The translations under genes and the position numbers were made by a program. A stretch of DNA of 64,000 nucleotides from Roseivirga sp. 4D4. GTDB taxonomy: Bacteria > Bacteroidota > Bacteroidia > Cytophagales > Cyclobacteriaceae. The notes beneath the pieces were generated by a model. That model made no database searches, was not told the origin of the DNA, and saw nothing but the letters and a program-made list of their open reading frames with translations. The stretch lies in the NCBI RefSeq assembly GCF_001747095.1, contig NZ_MDGP01000001.1:2339001-2403000 (forward strand), given 5' to 3'. Positions 47,395 to 56,752 of this stretch are shown one piece after another (positions within the stretch are counted from its first letter, which is position 1; every line of letters begins with the position of its first letter).

Positions 47395-47531
47395 AAATTA
47401 AAACCAACCTTAAGTTTATATCCACTAAATCAGAATCAAAAAATAGACGATTCATCTATTTTATCTCACTCATAAAGAATATTCAAGCATAAAAAGCCTA
47501 ATTTTAGCGTCTCTAAAGAAAATTCAACTGA

Positions 47532-47996
47532 ATGAAGCTCGATCAGACAGACATCAAGATATTAGAAATACTCCAAGCCGATGGCCGCATTACCACAAAG
47601 GCGCTTGCTGAACAACTGAACCTATCCACAACCCCAGTATTTGAAAGGGTAAAACGCCTCGAGAAAGACGGAATCATCAAGCAGTATGTCGCCTTAGTTG
47701 ACAACCGCAAACTCGACTTGATTCTCACAGCCTTCATCTCCATTAGCCTCACCAAACATTCCAGGTCATACCTCGACAAATTCGTGAATGAAATCAACCA
47801 ATACCCTGAAGTTATGGAGTGCTATCATATTGCTGGAAACTTTGATTTCTTATTAAAGATTGTGGTGAAAAACATGGAGAAATACGAAGCATTTATTCTT
47901 ACCAAGCTTTCCACCATTGCTAATCTCGGTCAGGTACAGAGTTCCTTTGTGCTATCTAATAACATTCACAAAACGGCCTATCAACCAGCACTTTGA
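47532..47996 (+). CDS. Lrp/AsnC family transcription regulator
   Basis: DNA-binding regulator of 154 residues. The N-terminal helix-turn-helix (DIKILEILQADGRITTKALAEQ, about 6-27, then LSTTPVFERVKRLEKDGII) is followed by a ligand-binding RAM domain (VMECYHIAGNFDFLLKIVV). These proteins sense amino acids. It is divergent from the tyrosine-degradation operon with 172 bases between, so control of that operon is a natural inference. Confidence 0.92.
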   Translation: MKLDQTDIKILEILQADGRITTKALAEQLNLSTTPVFERVKRLEKDGIIKQYVALVDNRKLDLILTAFISISLTKHSRSYLDKFVNEINQYPEVMECYHIAGNFDFLLKIVVKNMEKYEAFILTKLSTIANLGQVQSSFVLSNNIHKTAYQPAL

Positions 47997-47999
47997 TCT

Positions 48000-48020
48000 T
48001 GATTTTAGGACCTAAAATCA
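48000..48020. terminator. Hairpin after the Lrp gene
   Basis: A near-perfect inverted repeat, ten bases each side of one base (TGATTTTAGG/CCTAAAATCA), starting three bases after the lrp stop codon. It is AT-rich with only a weak T-run further on, so it may be a poor terminator or an mRNA-end hairpin. Confidence 0.45.
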
Positions 48021-48062
48021 GTCTGTGGATTTTCATTAACTTATGTTTAAAACACACAAGTT

Positions 48063-48887
48063 ATGCCTGCTCAATATCAACCCTTGACTGGTACTGTTTT
48101 AGACAAAGCCAAAAAGTACCAGCCCGATTTACAATTACCATCAGGAGAAGAAAAACAGTTAATAAAAGTCTGGTGCCGAGCCGTAATGTGCAACGGCATC
48201 CTCTGCTTTCTTTATATCTATGAATGGAGTATAAGTCATATAACACTTTGGACAGTCACGCACTATTTCAAAAAGAAAGTTTGGGGGCCAGTTAAAAGGT
48301 GGTACCGGACGGTAACGAGGACCTGGCAAAGGAAATTAGTGGCCGTTGTAGGAACTGGCTTAGCGGCTGCCGCTCTTTACTACTTCAGGAAAGCCGTAGC
48401 TACAGCCGTAACTTGGGTATGGAAAAAAGTGTTGGTGGTTGTTGTAGCCATTGGTTGGAAAATCATTCTAATCGTAATAGCCCTAATAATTATCGCCTTG
48501 ATAATTGCATACTTTGTCTATAGACATGAATGGGATTATGAACCTGTGATAGTCTGTGTAGAAGGAGATACCATTGTATGTGTTTGTTATGACGATGGGC
48601 ACTATAAAGTGGGAAGGCTCGCTCCTCCACCTCAATCTCCACCAATTAATCTCTTGGTTGTCCCAGGAACACACAATTTTGAACCAGGAGGCAGTGGCGG
48701 ATTCAAGGCCACGACATTTACAGAGCTCACTCGACCGCAACTGGACGCATGGGAAAAACAACTGAATGATCTCCCAAGGAATGGGAACCCCATACTCTCA
48801 TTAGAAGGTGCCTTTGAGGATCCTTGTGACGTTTGTGAAAACAAAAGCAACTTTACAAAAGGCGCTTTGCGTTCTACACCGAGGTGA
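48063..48887 (+). CDS. Unrecognised membrane protein
   Basis: Protein of 274 residues that I do not recognise. Residues 1-35 are polar. Residues 38-60 are hydrophobic with cysteines (VWCRAVMCNGILCFLYIY). Residues 70-93 are basic and tryptophan-rich (KKKVWGPVKRWYRTVTRTWQRK). Two strong hydrophobic spans follow (about 93-107 and 124-152) around a short amphipathic VTWVWKKV link. The C-terminal 120 residues look soluble, with proline-rich APPPQSPP and a CVCYDDG segment. The gene stands alone between lrp and the GIGTTSP-repeat genes. Confidence 0.65.
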   Translation: MPAQYQPLTGTVLDKAKKYQPDLQLPSGEEKQLIKVWCRAVMCNGILCFLYIYEWSISHITLWTVTHYFKKKVWGPVKRWYRTVTRTWQRKLVAVVGTGLAAAALYYFRKAVATAVTWVWKKVLVVVVAIGWKIILIVIALIIIALIIAYFVYRHEWDYEPVIVCVEGDTIVCVCYDDGHYKVGRLAPPPQSPPINLLVVPGTHNFEPGGSGGFKATTFTELTRPQLDAWEKQLNDLPRNGNPILSLEGAFEDPCDVCENKSNFTKGALRSTPR

Positions 48888-49049
48888 TAAGACATGATAT
48901 CGAAGGCAATTGTACTTCGCAAACTTGAATTTAGTACCGTTAATAAAATATTATTCGAATTTAATTTTCAATTAACACTTTCTCTATAGAATTATTTCAT
49001 AGACTTTTTATATTCAAATTAAATCTTCATTTGATTAAATATGAATACT

Positions 49050-50501
49050 ATGAAAAAGATACTTCTCCTCTTAACCTCAGTTTGTCTGACCTCGACTTTA
49101 TCTGCCCAATGGCTAGGTACAAACCCTGTTTATTTCAACAGTGGTAATGTTGGAATTGGTACATCTTCTCCGTGGGCACCCTTAACAATTAGTAGCACAT
49201 CAACATCAGGTGAGAACACTGGTGTAGCCCTGGCATTTTCTGGACAAAGCCTCCCAGAAATTGGTTTTCGATTCAAAGCCAACGGATCTAATTACTATCA
49301 GGTTATTTATAATGGCTCATCCGTTCAATGGAGAAACTGGGATGGCAGTGCTTATACCCCTAGACTAACGCTCACTAATGCTGGTAATGTCGGGATTGGC
49401 ACCACATCACCAAACAGCCTACTCCACCTCGATAGCGATAGTAACACCGACCTTACTATTGAGTCTGGCCCAAACTTAAGCTCTACTCTGAAACTAGTTG
49501 AACAAGGAACAGGCGATGTTGGAACCTATCTCAAATATGATGGAGCAAACAATCGGTTTGGAATATTTGTAGGAAACAACTCTCCTGTCGAGAGACTAAG
49601 CATATTAAGAGACAACGGTAGTGTCGGTATTGGCGACATAAACCCAAACACTGGTAATGCACCAGATCCAAACAGGAAATTGATGGTTAACGGAGGAATA
49701 ACGGTAGCATATGGTCAAAAAATCTCCTATGATAAAAGCTACTATGTACATGCCTATTCGAGTTACGATGCCAGCCTACATACGGAGGCAAGGTTCAGGA
49801 ATTATGGATACTACGGTGTCACCTTGGAATCAAGAAGTGGAAGTCTAATCCTCAGAGGCGATAATGGGAATGTAGGTATCGGGACAACTTCTCCAAACAC
49901 CAAACTTGAAGTGGATGGTATTGCAAGGTTCACTGGGACAAATGGATTTTCAATTGGGGGTGATGCTGGTCAGTATCGAATTCAAAACTATGGAACTGGA
50001 CAAGAATTCGGTTTCTTGACTCCTGGTAATACCTATGCAGGGATAAGAGTTAGATCTTCATCCATTGGGAGTAGCTATGGTGGATTGAATGCCCCTACCA
50101 ATGGAGCAATTATTCAAGGAAATGTGGGTATTGGGATCTCAACACCAAGCGAAAAACTCGAAGTCAACGGCACTATCCGTTCTAAGAAAGTCAAAGTAGA
50201 TGCCAATGGATGGCCAGACTATGTATTCGCTTCGAGCTATGAGTTGCGAGCCTTGAGCGAAGTAGAGAGATACATCAAAGAAAATCAACACCTTCCAGAT
50301 GTACCCTCTGCTAAAGATGTAGAGACTAATGGTCTTGACCTTGGGGATATGGATGCTTCACTTTTGAAAAAGGTAGAAGAACTGACGCTTTACACCATTG
50401 ATCAACAAAAGAAGATTGATCAACAAGCAAAGGAAAATCAAGAATTAAAAGATCGCCTCAGTAAAATCGAATCACTTCTTAAAACACTCACTTCTAAATA
50501 A
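49050..50501 (+). CDS. Secreted GIGTTSP-repeat (tail fibre-like) protein, copy 1
   Basis: Protein of 483 residues with a signal peptide ([20 protein letters not shown]). The start at 49050 matches the paralogue; an ATG three codons upstream is also possible. Five NVGIG-type repeats ([50 protein letters not shown]) are each followed by a short beta strand, with long variable stretches between. After [16 protein letters not shown] the chain ends in a coiled coil (about 435-483, rich in KIDQQ and ELKD). Bacteroidota proteins of this type resemble phage tail-fibre or S74-type stalks. No peptidase residues are visible. Function unknown, surface fibre likely. Confidence 0.8.
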   Translation: MKKILLLLTSVCLTSTLSAQWLGTNPVYFNSGNVGIGTSSPWAPLTISSTSTSGENTGVALAFSGQSLPEIGFRFKANGSNYYQVIYNGSSVQWRNWDGSAYTPRLTLTNAGNVGIGTTSPNSLLHLDSDSNTDLTIESGPNLSSTLKLVEQGTGDVGTYLKYDGANNRFGIFVGNNSPVERLSILRDNGSVGIGDINPNTGNAPDPNRKLMVNGGITVAYGQKISYDKSYYVHAYSSYDASLHTEARFRNYGYYGVTLESRSGSLILRGDNGNVGIGTTSPNTKLEVDGIARFTGTNGFSIGGDAGQYRIQNYGTGQEFGFLTPGNTYAGIRVRSSSIGSSYGGLNAPTNGAIIQGNVGIGISTPSEKLEVNGTIRSKKVKVDANGWPDYVFASSYELRALSEVERYIKENQHLPDVPSAKDVETNGLDLGDMDASLLKKVEELTLYTIDQQKKIDQQAKENQELKDRLSKIESLLKTLTSK

Positions 50502-50509
50502 TCAGAATT

Positions 50510-51772
50510 ATGAAAAAGGTATTTCTAATCTTAATTTCAGTTTGTCTCACATCAACATTATCCGCTCAATGGCTTGGGACCAACCCGGTTTACTTCACAT
50601 CTGGCAATGTGGGCATCGGCACTACTTCACCGAATGGATTATTAGACGTACGCGGAAATATTAAACTGGGAGATGTCAAAGATTCATATCTGGGTGTAAA
50701 CACTATCAATAATTATATACCGTATACCAACACATATCACTCCATACTTAATTCTGGGAACAGTCTTTATTTTAATATTGACGCCAATGGTAATGACACC
50801 AATCGTGCCTTTATTTTCGCATCCGATAGAAATGGAGAGTCAAACGGAACGGAACTTATGCGAATTTCAGAGTCTGGCAATGTGGGCATTGGCACGAATG
50901 ACCCCAGAGAAAAACTAGATGTGAGAGGAAATATTTATATGGGTGGACTCAACAGAAGAATCTATCTCGGTAATTATTCTGGAACAACATTTGGACTCGC
51001 TTTCAGTAGTACATATCCTGATTACGGCATATTTTACACAGAAGGTGCTATTGATCATGTTTCAATATCACCCAATGGCAATTCTACAAATGGCGTTCTA
51101 AACGTAAGAGGTGATGGGAAAGTGGGAATAGGGACAAATGCCCCTGATAACACTCTGCATATAGAAGGAGATCTATTATTAGATGTTTTCGGTAATTCAG
51201 GTCATGAAAGAGGCATTTACTTCAGAGAAGGATTTAGTACAGCCAACAAATACAATGTTTCTATTTTGGCCTACGATCATAACGGAGGTGGATCATCTCC
51301 CGATGGACTATCAATTAATGGCGTGGATGGAGTATCATTTAGTACAGGCTCTAATACAAGAAATGAAAGAATGAGGGTAGCCCAAAATGGCAATGTAGGA
51401 ATTGGAACCACCTCTCCAACAGAAAAACTCGAGGTAAATGGAACCATCCGTTCCAAGAAAGTCAAAGTAGATGCCAATGGCTGGCCAGACTATGTTTTTG
51501 CTTCCAGTTACGGGCTGAGAACTTTAGGTGAACTCGAAAGCTATATCAAAGAAAACAAACACCTTCCAGAGGTGCCTTCGGCCAAAGAAGTTGAGACCAA
51601 TGGACTTGACCTTGGAGATATGGATGCTACCCTTTTGAGGAAGGTAGAGGAGCTAACCCTTTATCTTATACAAGAAAGCAAGGAGAAAGACGATTTGAAA
51701 AAGGAAAATAAGGAGCTAAAAGAAACACTTCAAGACGTTCTTGAAAGACTAGAAAAACTAGAGAAAAAGTAA
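50510..51772 (+). CDS. Secreted GIGTTSP-repeat (tail fibre-like) protein, copy 2
   Basis: Paralogue of 420 residues, eight bases downstream of copy 1. The first 40 residues and the last 110 are nearly the same as copy 1 ([20 protein letters not shown] at the start; [19 protein letters not shown] and the GLDLGDMDA block at the end). The middle differs and holds four NVGIG repeats instead of five. It ends in a coiled coil (KEDDLKKENKELKE-type). The pattern suggests exchange or duplication of ends around variable middles. Confidence 0.8.
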   Translation: MKKVFLILISVCLTSTLSAQWLGTNPVYFTSGNVGIGTTSPNGLLDVRGNIKLGDVKDSYLGVNTINNYIPYTNTYHSILNSGNSLYFNIDANGNDTNRAFIFASDRNGESNGTELMRISESGNVGIGTNDPREKLDVRGNIYMGGLNRRIYLGNYSGTTFGLAFSSTYPDYGIFYTEGAIDHVSISPNGNSTNGVLNVRGDGKVGIGTNAPDNTLHIEGDLLLDVFGNSGHERGIYFREGFSTANKYNVSILAYDHNGGGSSPDGLSINGVDGVSFSTGSNTRNERMRVAQNGNVGIGTTSPTEKLEVNGTIRSKKVKVDANGWPDYVFASSYGLRTLGELESYIKENKHLPEVPSAKEVETNGLDLGDMDATLLRKVEELTLYLIQESKEKDDLKKENKELKETLQDVLERLEKLEKK

Positions 51773-51800
51773 TTGTAAATCTTGAGGAGATTATTTCACC

Positions 51801-51898
51801 CGTCATTCTGAACCTGCCTACCGGCAAGGCAGGTTTATTTCAGAATCTGGACATGTGGGTAGAATATTTTAGACCCTGAACCAAGTTCAGGGTGACGT
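51801..51898. repeat. Dispersed intergenic repeat, paired inverted unit (copy A)
   Basis: Starts CGTCATTCTGAA and ends with the inverted equivalent GTTCAGGGTGACG. Inside are a hairpin AACCTGCCT/AGGCAGGTT (51811-51835) and TTTCAGAATCT. The same two-part design recurs at 59015-59086, and a single half-unit lies at 51964-52013. Part of the 406-base gene-free gap between 51773 and 52178; bases 51900-51960 hold nothing I can name. Confidence 0.75.
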
Positions 51899-51963
51899 AT
51901 TGTCTTATTCCTGCAAGGATAACGGACAAAGCAATCTCCCTAAAACTTCCCGAATCACATTTT

Positions 51964-52013
51964 GGAGATTCTTTCGCTCTGCCTGTCTGCCGACAGTCAA
52001 GCTCAGAATGACG
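51964..52013 (-). repeat. Dispersed intergenic repeat, half unit (copy B)
   Basis: On the minus strand this reads CGTCATTCTGAGC at the start and AGAATCTCC at the end, like the first half of copy A. The inner palindrome is CTGTC/GACAG around TGCC. Confidence 0.7.
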
Positions 52014-52020
52014 AGACGTT

Positions 52021-52140
52021 AAATTTCTGGTTTTCTTCCTCCAGCTACAGTCTTCTAGCCCCCACCTTCACTCTTCCTACTTCATCCTCTATTCTTCACT
52101 CTTCGACTTCCGTCTTCAAGCTTCCATCTTCCGACTTAAT
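52021..52140 (+). repeat. Pyrimidine-rich CTTC tract before valS
   Basis: About 120 bases in which C and T strongly dominate on the plus strand, with many CTTC and CTTCC units (ACTCTTCGACTTCCGTCTTC and similar). It is related in style to the TAGCTTC repeat after fabD. It directly precedes the valS promoter element. Confidence 0.6.
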
Positions 52141-52144
52141 CATC

Positions 52145-52152
52145 TATTTTTG
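52145..52152 (+). promoter_or_regulatory. Possible valS promoter -7 element
   Basis: TATTTTTG at 52145-52152, followed by CACC, fits TAnnTTTG. It is 26 bases before the valS ATG. No TTG box is present in the pyrimidine tract upstream. Confidence 0.45.
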
Positions 52153-52178
52153 CACCTTAATTTTATTCAAACAATTCA

Positions 52179-54857
52179 ATGTCAATTTCAACTAAGTACA
52201 ACCCGCAAGAAGTAGAAGATAAGTGGTACGCGCACTGGATGGAAAAAGGCTATTTCAAAGCCAAAGCCAACCCAGACAAAGAGCCATTTACTGTCGTCAT
52301 TCCTCCTCCGAATGTGACGGGTGTCTTGCATATGGGACACATGTTGAATAATACCATTCAGGACATCCTGATTCGCAAGGCCCGAATGGAAGGCAAGGAA
52401 GCATTATGGGTTCCGGGAACTGACCATGCTTCTATTGCTACAGAAGCGAAAGTAGTTCGCATGCTTCGTGAGCAAGGCATTAAGAAATCGGACCTATCAC
52501 GAGATGCATTTCTAGAACATGCCTGGGAGTGGAAAGAGAAGTATGGGGGAATCATCCTGGAGCAACTTAAAAAACTAGGTGCTTCCTGCGATTGGGACAG
52601 GACAGCTTTCACCATGGATGAAGGCTATCACAATGCGGTACTCCGGGTTTTTGTTGACCTACATAAAAAAGGATACATCTATCGTGGATGGAGAATGGTG
52701 AACTGGGATGTTGAAGCCCAAACTACCGTTTCCAACGAAGAAGTAATCTATGACGATAAAGAGCAGACTTCCAAGCTCTACAAAGTTCAGTATGACATTA
52801 AAGATTCGGATGAAAAGGTAATCATTGCTACCCAGCGTCCGGAGACGATTATGGGTGATACAGGCATTGCCGTTAACCCGAAAGATGATCGATTCAAACA
52901 CTTGATCGGCCAGAAGGCTTTGGTGCCCTTTATCAATCGAGAGATTCCAATTATCGGAGATGATTATGTTGAAATCGAATTTGGTACCGGTTGCCTGAAA
53001 GTGACCCCAGCCCATGATCCTAATGATTATGAAATTGGATTAAGACATAACCTGGAAATAATCGATACCATCAGCCTAGATGGTAAGCTGAACGAGAAAT
53101 GTGAGATTCCGGCCTATGTGGGGATGGATCGCTTCAAAGTAAGAAAGCAAATCATCAAGGATCTTGATGAAGCTGGCTTCTTAATGGGGGATGAAGAATT
53201 CACCACAAAGATTGGTCGTTCCGAAAGAACTGGGTCTGTTATTGAGCCTAAACTCTCTTTACAGTGGTTCATCAATATGAAAGAGATTTCCAAAACTGCC
53301 CACAAAGTGGTGATGGATGATGAAGTTGAATTAGTTCCTGCCAAGTTCAAGAACACCTACAATCACTGGATGGAAAACGTTCGTGACTGGTGTATCTCAA
53401 GACAACTATGGTGGGGGCAGCGAATCCCAGCTTTCTACTATGGAACCGGTGACGATGAGTACGTTGTGGCAGAAACCGTTGAGGAAGCTCTGGTAATGGC
53501 AACTGAAAAGTCTGGTAAGCAACTTTCAGCATCAGATTTAAGGCAGGACGAAGATGTATTGGATACATGGGCCTCATCATGGTTATTCCCTTTGGCTGTT
53601 TTTGATGGCTTCAATGACGACTGCTTCGACAAAGAGACCGGAAAGATCATCAAAGGAAAGAATGCCGATCTAGATTACTTCTATCCTACTTCGGTTCTGG
53701 TAACCGCTCCGGAGATTCTTTTCTTCTGGGTAGCAAGGATGATCATTGCCGGGTATGAATACACGGATGAGAAACCATTCAAGCACGTGTACCTGACGGG
53801 TATCGTTCGCGACAAGCAGCGAAGAAAGATGTCCAAGTCATTGGGTAATTCTCCTGATCCGCTAGACTTGATCAGAGACTTGGGTGCGGATGCGGTCAGA
53901 ACGGGTATGCTCTTTTCATCACCTGCTGGCAATGATCTATTGTATGATGAGAAACTCGTTGAGCAAGGGAGAAACTTTGCCAATAAGATTTGGAATGCTT
54001 TTCGTCTGGTGAAAAACTGGGAGGTTAAAGGCACTACGATGCCAGCGGAGAATCAAATCGCTATTCAGTGGTTTGATGCCCGTTTCAATCAAGCATTGAC
54101 GGAAATTGAAGATCATTTCAGCAAATTCAGAATGTCGGATGCGCTAATGAGCACTTATAAACTCGTATGGAATGACTTCTGCTCATGGTACTTGGAAATG
54201 ATCAAACCAGCTTATGGCGAACCGATCGATCCAGCAACTTATGAGGTAACCTTGAACTTATTCGAGAAGCTGATGAAGGTCCTACATCCATTTATGCCAT
54301 TCATTACAGAAGAGGTATGGAGCGAGATCCGAACCAGAGACGCAGGTCAAGACATTATAATTTCTGCCTGGCCGATCGTAGGTGAATTGAACCCTGACCT
54401 AATCAAGCAAGCAGAAAAAGTGTTCGAGTTGGTTTCTAACATCAGAAATGCACGAAGTAGTAAAGGCCTATCTCCGAAAGAGCAACTCAATCTATTTGTA
54501 AGAGCCAAGGATCAATCGGCTTACGAGGCCTTTGATGGAACAATTAAAAAGCTCGGAAACATCGGTGAGATTGAGTCAACAACTGACAAGGTGGATAATG
54601 CGCTGAGCTTTGTCATCAATTCAGACGAATTCTACCTTCCAATGGCAGAAGGTGCCATAGACGTAGAGCAAGAGAAGGCTGAAATCCAAAAAGAGCTTGA
54701 CTATACTAAAGGGTTCCTCAATAGTGTCACCAAAAAGCTAAGCAATGAACGCTTCGTAAGTGGTGCTCCTGAACAAGTAGTGGCCAATGAGAGAAAGAAA
54801 CAAGCCGATGCTGAATCAAAGATCAAGGTCTTGGAAGAGAAATTGGCTAGCCTATAA
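52179..54857 (+). CDS. valS: Valyl-tRNA synthetase
   Basis: Class I synthetase of 892 residues that charges tRNA-Val. The HIGH-type motif is in VLHMGHMLNNT near 49-59 and KMSKSLGNSPDP is near 548-559. The CP1 editing domain (about 190-370) includes TQRPETIMGDTGIAV. The anticodon-binding helices and a C-terminal coiled coil (KAEIQKELDYTKG) complete the usual layout. A tRNA-Val gene lies 4.7 kb downstream on the other strand. Confidence 0.97.
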   Translation: MSISTKYNPQEVEDKWYAHWMEKGYFKAKANPDKEPFTVVIPPPNVTGVLHMGHMLNNTIQDILIRKARMEGKEALWVPGTDHASIATEAKVVRMLREQGIKKSDLSRDAFLEHAWEWKEKYGGIILEQLKKLGASCDWDRTAFTMDEGYHNAVLRVFVDLHKKGYIYRGWRMVNWDVEAQTTVSNEEVIYDDKEQTSKLYKVQYDIKDSDEKVIIATQRPETIMGDTGIAVNPKDDRFKHLIGQKALVPFINREIPIIGDDYVEIEFGTGCLKVTPAHDPNDYEIGLRHNLEIIDTISLDGKLNEKCEIPAYVGMDRFKVRKQIIKDLDEAGFLMGDEEFTTKIGRSERTGSVIEPKLSLQWFINMKEISKTAHKVVMDDEVELVPAKFKNTYNHWMENVRDWCISRQLWWGQRIPAFYYGTGDDEYVVAETVEEALVMATEKSGKQLSASDLRQDEDVLDTWASSWLFPLAVFDGFNDDCFDKETGKIIKGKNADLDYFYPTSVLVTAPEILFFWVARMIIAGYEYTDEKPFKHVYLTGIVRDKQRRKMSKSLGNSPDPLDLIRDLGADAVRTGMLFSSPAGNDLLYDEKLVEQGRNFANKIWNAFRLVKNWEVKGTTMPAENQIAIQWFDARFNQALTEIEDHFSKFRMSDALMSTYKLVWNDFCSWYLEMIKPAYGEPIDPATYEVTLNLFEKLMKVLHPFMPFITEEVWSEIRTRDAGQDIIISAWPIVGELNPDLIKQAEKVFELVSNIRNARSSKGLSPKEQLNLFVRAKDQSAYEAFDGTIKKLGNIGEIESTTDKVDNALSFVINSDEFYLPMAEGAIDVEQEKAEIQKELDYTKGFLNSVTKKLSNERFVSGAPEQVVANERKKQADAESKIKVLEEKLASL

Positions 54858-54880
54858 TATTTTGACAATTCTAATTGGAA

Positions 54881-54908
54881 GAGCGATAAAATTATCGCTC
54901 TTTTTTTG
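54881..54908 (+). terminator. valS terminator
   Basis: Hairpin GAGCGATA/TATCGCTC (54881-54900, loop AAAT) followed by seven or more T's (54901-54907), 24 bases after the valS stop codon. Confidence 0.9.
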
Positions 54909-54975
54909 CTTAAACCAATGTTATAACTATTCTTTTTTTTATATTAACTATTCAATATAAATAATAACATACATT

Positions 54976-55785
54976 ATGAGGAAAATAGCCACTACCCTAA
55001 TCCTGATCTCGTTCGTTTCAGTCTACTCATATGGCCAGATCAATTGGAACTACGACCGCCAGGCCGTACGAAAAGAGGCAAAAGAAACAGGAAAGCTGGT
55101 GGTTATGGACTTTTGGGCGCATTGGTGTGGACCCTGTAAGAAAATGGACACCGACCTTTGGAATGTTGCCGAAGTGCTTGACATCAAGGACAACTTCGTA
55201 GCACATAAGGTCGATGTAGATGCAGATAGAAATCTAGCCATTGAGTACAGAGTTCAGGGAATACCTAGAGTAATTATCACCACTCCCTCTGGCAAGGTAC
55301 TGTGGGATAGAACGGGCTTTTCCAATGCGAATCAATTCATTGAAGCCCTGAGAGGCATACCTAAAGATGCATCAGAAATCACTAAGGCTGAGGCTGCAAT
55401 AACAGATAAGAAATCACCCACAAACTATTTTGAGGCTGGTATGGCATACCAAAAGTTAGCTAATCAAACGGAACATGACGAAATCAGGGGTGAGCTGCTT
55501 GAGCTGAGCACAGGATACTTTGCAAAATCGAGAAAGAAAAACACAGATAAAGTTATGGTTGAATTGGCTGCACTCAACCAAGCCTTAAACACTGCCATTG
55601 ATGGCAATGCAAAAAGGGCACTCAAGCAGCTCTCTAAAATGGGCCCACCCAACGCCAACACTCAAGAATTTAGTAAATACATCAAGGCATACTGCTACAA
55701 ATGTCAAGGCAACCAAAAAGCATACGAGGCGGAACGTGCCGGCATTAAGGATAGCAAACTATTGGCTAGCTTGGATAAAAAGTAG
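54976..55785 (+). CDS. Exported thioredoxin-family protein
   Basis: Protein of 269 residues with a signal peptide (to about residue 20, YSYGQ) and a thioredoxin domain at about 25-135. The active site is WCGPC (Cys51, Cys54), and the cis-proline is in VQGIPRVII. A helical C-terminal region of about 130 residues resembles tetratricopeptide-like repeats (YFEAGMAYQKLAN, TGYFAKSRKKN). It is likely a periplasmic disulfide reductase or folding factor. Confidence 0.87.
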   Translation: MRKIATTLILISFVSVYSYGQINWNYDRQAVRKEAKETGKLVVMDFWAHWCGPCKKMDTDLWNVAEVLDIKDNFVAHKVDVDADRNLAIEYRVQGIPRVIITTPSGKVLWDRTGFSNANQFIEALRGIPKDASEITKAEAAITDKKSPTNYFEAGMAYQKLANQTEHDEIRGELLELSTGYFAKSRKKNTDKVMVELAALNQALNTAIDGNAKRALKQLSKMGPPNANTQEFSKYIKAYCYKCQGNQKAYEAERAGIKDSKLLASLDKK

Positions 55786-55822
55786 ACAACCCATTTCAGA
55801 ACAACTTCAGCTATGACTCGTA

Positions 55823-56638
55823 TTGAGAAACGTGGCAAGCATTAAAAACCTTTCTCATAACCAAGTCCGTAGGTTACTGATCCCCTTTGTGGCGCTTTTA
55901 CTGGTACATTTTGTGGCATATGGTAAACTTCCTTGGGACGAAGGCTACCAGTTTCCACTTGTGCTCTATATTTCGTCATTGATTATTTGCATACTATGCT
56001 GTGAGTTGAACTCATGGAATTATTTTAGGTTGAATGATCGGTGGTCTGTTACAAGAAACCCCGTAAAGACGATCATCTACCAACTGGGTATGTCTTTAGT
56101 CCTCACCACTTTTGTTTTTGGAGTATCTGTTTATTCACTGAATTATATCCTGTTCGGTCATGTATCGGGCATAAGCCAATTCCTGTCTTCTCTCTTCATC
56201 GCACTGCTAATTATAGCCATTGAAACCCTAGTTTTTATAGTGAGAGACTTCCAAAAATCCAGTATTTCCTATGACCTACAGAAATCTGAAAATCAACACT
56301 GGACTTTTAAATCAGGTAGTAAAACCTTCAATATCTCCCCCAACCAAATCGCATACCTCTATTCTCAAAAAGGAATGGTGTATGCCGTGAAGAATGATGG
56401 AGAGAAAATCCTGACACAGTTCAGCTCTCTCAGCGAATTATCTGAAACTTACGATACGGAAGGCTTCTTCCGATTAAACAGACAATTCAGCATAAGTCAT
56501 TCTGCTGTCAAGCAAGTCCAGAAAGACATTAATCAAAAACTGCGTGTAAGTCTGGAACCGACAACAGCCAACATTCCTTCAGAAGCCATGGTCAGTAGAT
56601 ATACGGGACCTGAGTTTAAAAAATGGGTCAGTCAATAG
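55823..56638 (+). CDS. Membrane-bound LytTR DNA-binding regulator
   Basis: Protein of 271 residues with four hydrophobic helices (about 18-32, 40-58, 86-108, 114-136) and a C-terminal LytTR DNA-binding domain (about 165-260: QIAYLYSQKGMVYAV, FFRLNRQFSISHSAV). Such membrane-bound LytTR proteins act without a receiver domain. The start is a TTG; the nearby ATG at 55813 is out of frame. It follows the thioredoxin gene by 37 bases. Target unknown. Confidence 0.82.
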   Translation: MRNVASIKNLSHNQVRRLLIPFVALLLVHFVAYGKLPWDEGYQFPLVLYISSLIICILCCELNSWNYFRLNDRWSVTRNPVKTIIYQLGMSLVLTTFVFGVSVYSLNYILFGHVSGISQFLSSLFIALLIIAIETLVFIVRDFQKSSISYDLQKSENQHWTFKSGSKTFNISPNQIAYLYSQKGMVYAVKNDGEKILTQFSSLSELSETYDTEGFFRLNRQFSISHSAVKQVQKDINQKLRVSLEPTTANIPSEAMVSRYTGPEFKKWVSQ

Positions 56639-56752
56639 CCACCACTCGTTATTCATTTTAACACCCTTGATTCAGATTGAAGGCCGAATCGTTCCCCGAA
56701 TAGGCTCAATCCCGTTCTTGCCTAAAAACTATCTCATTTAAAGATCAAGAAC

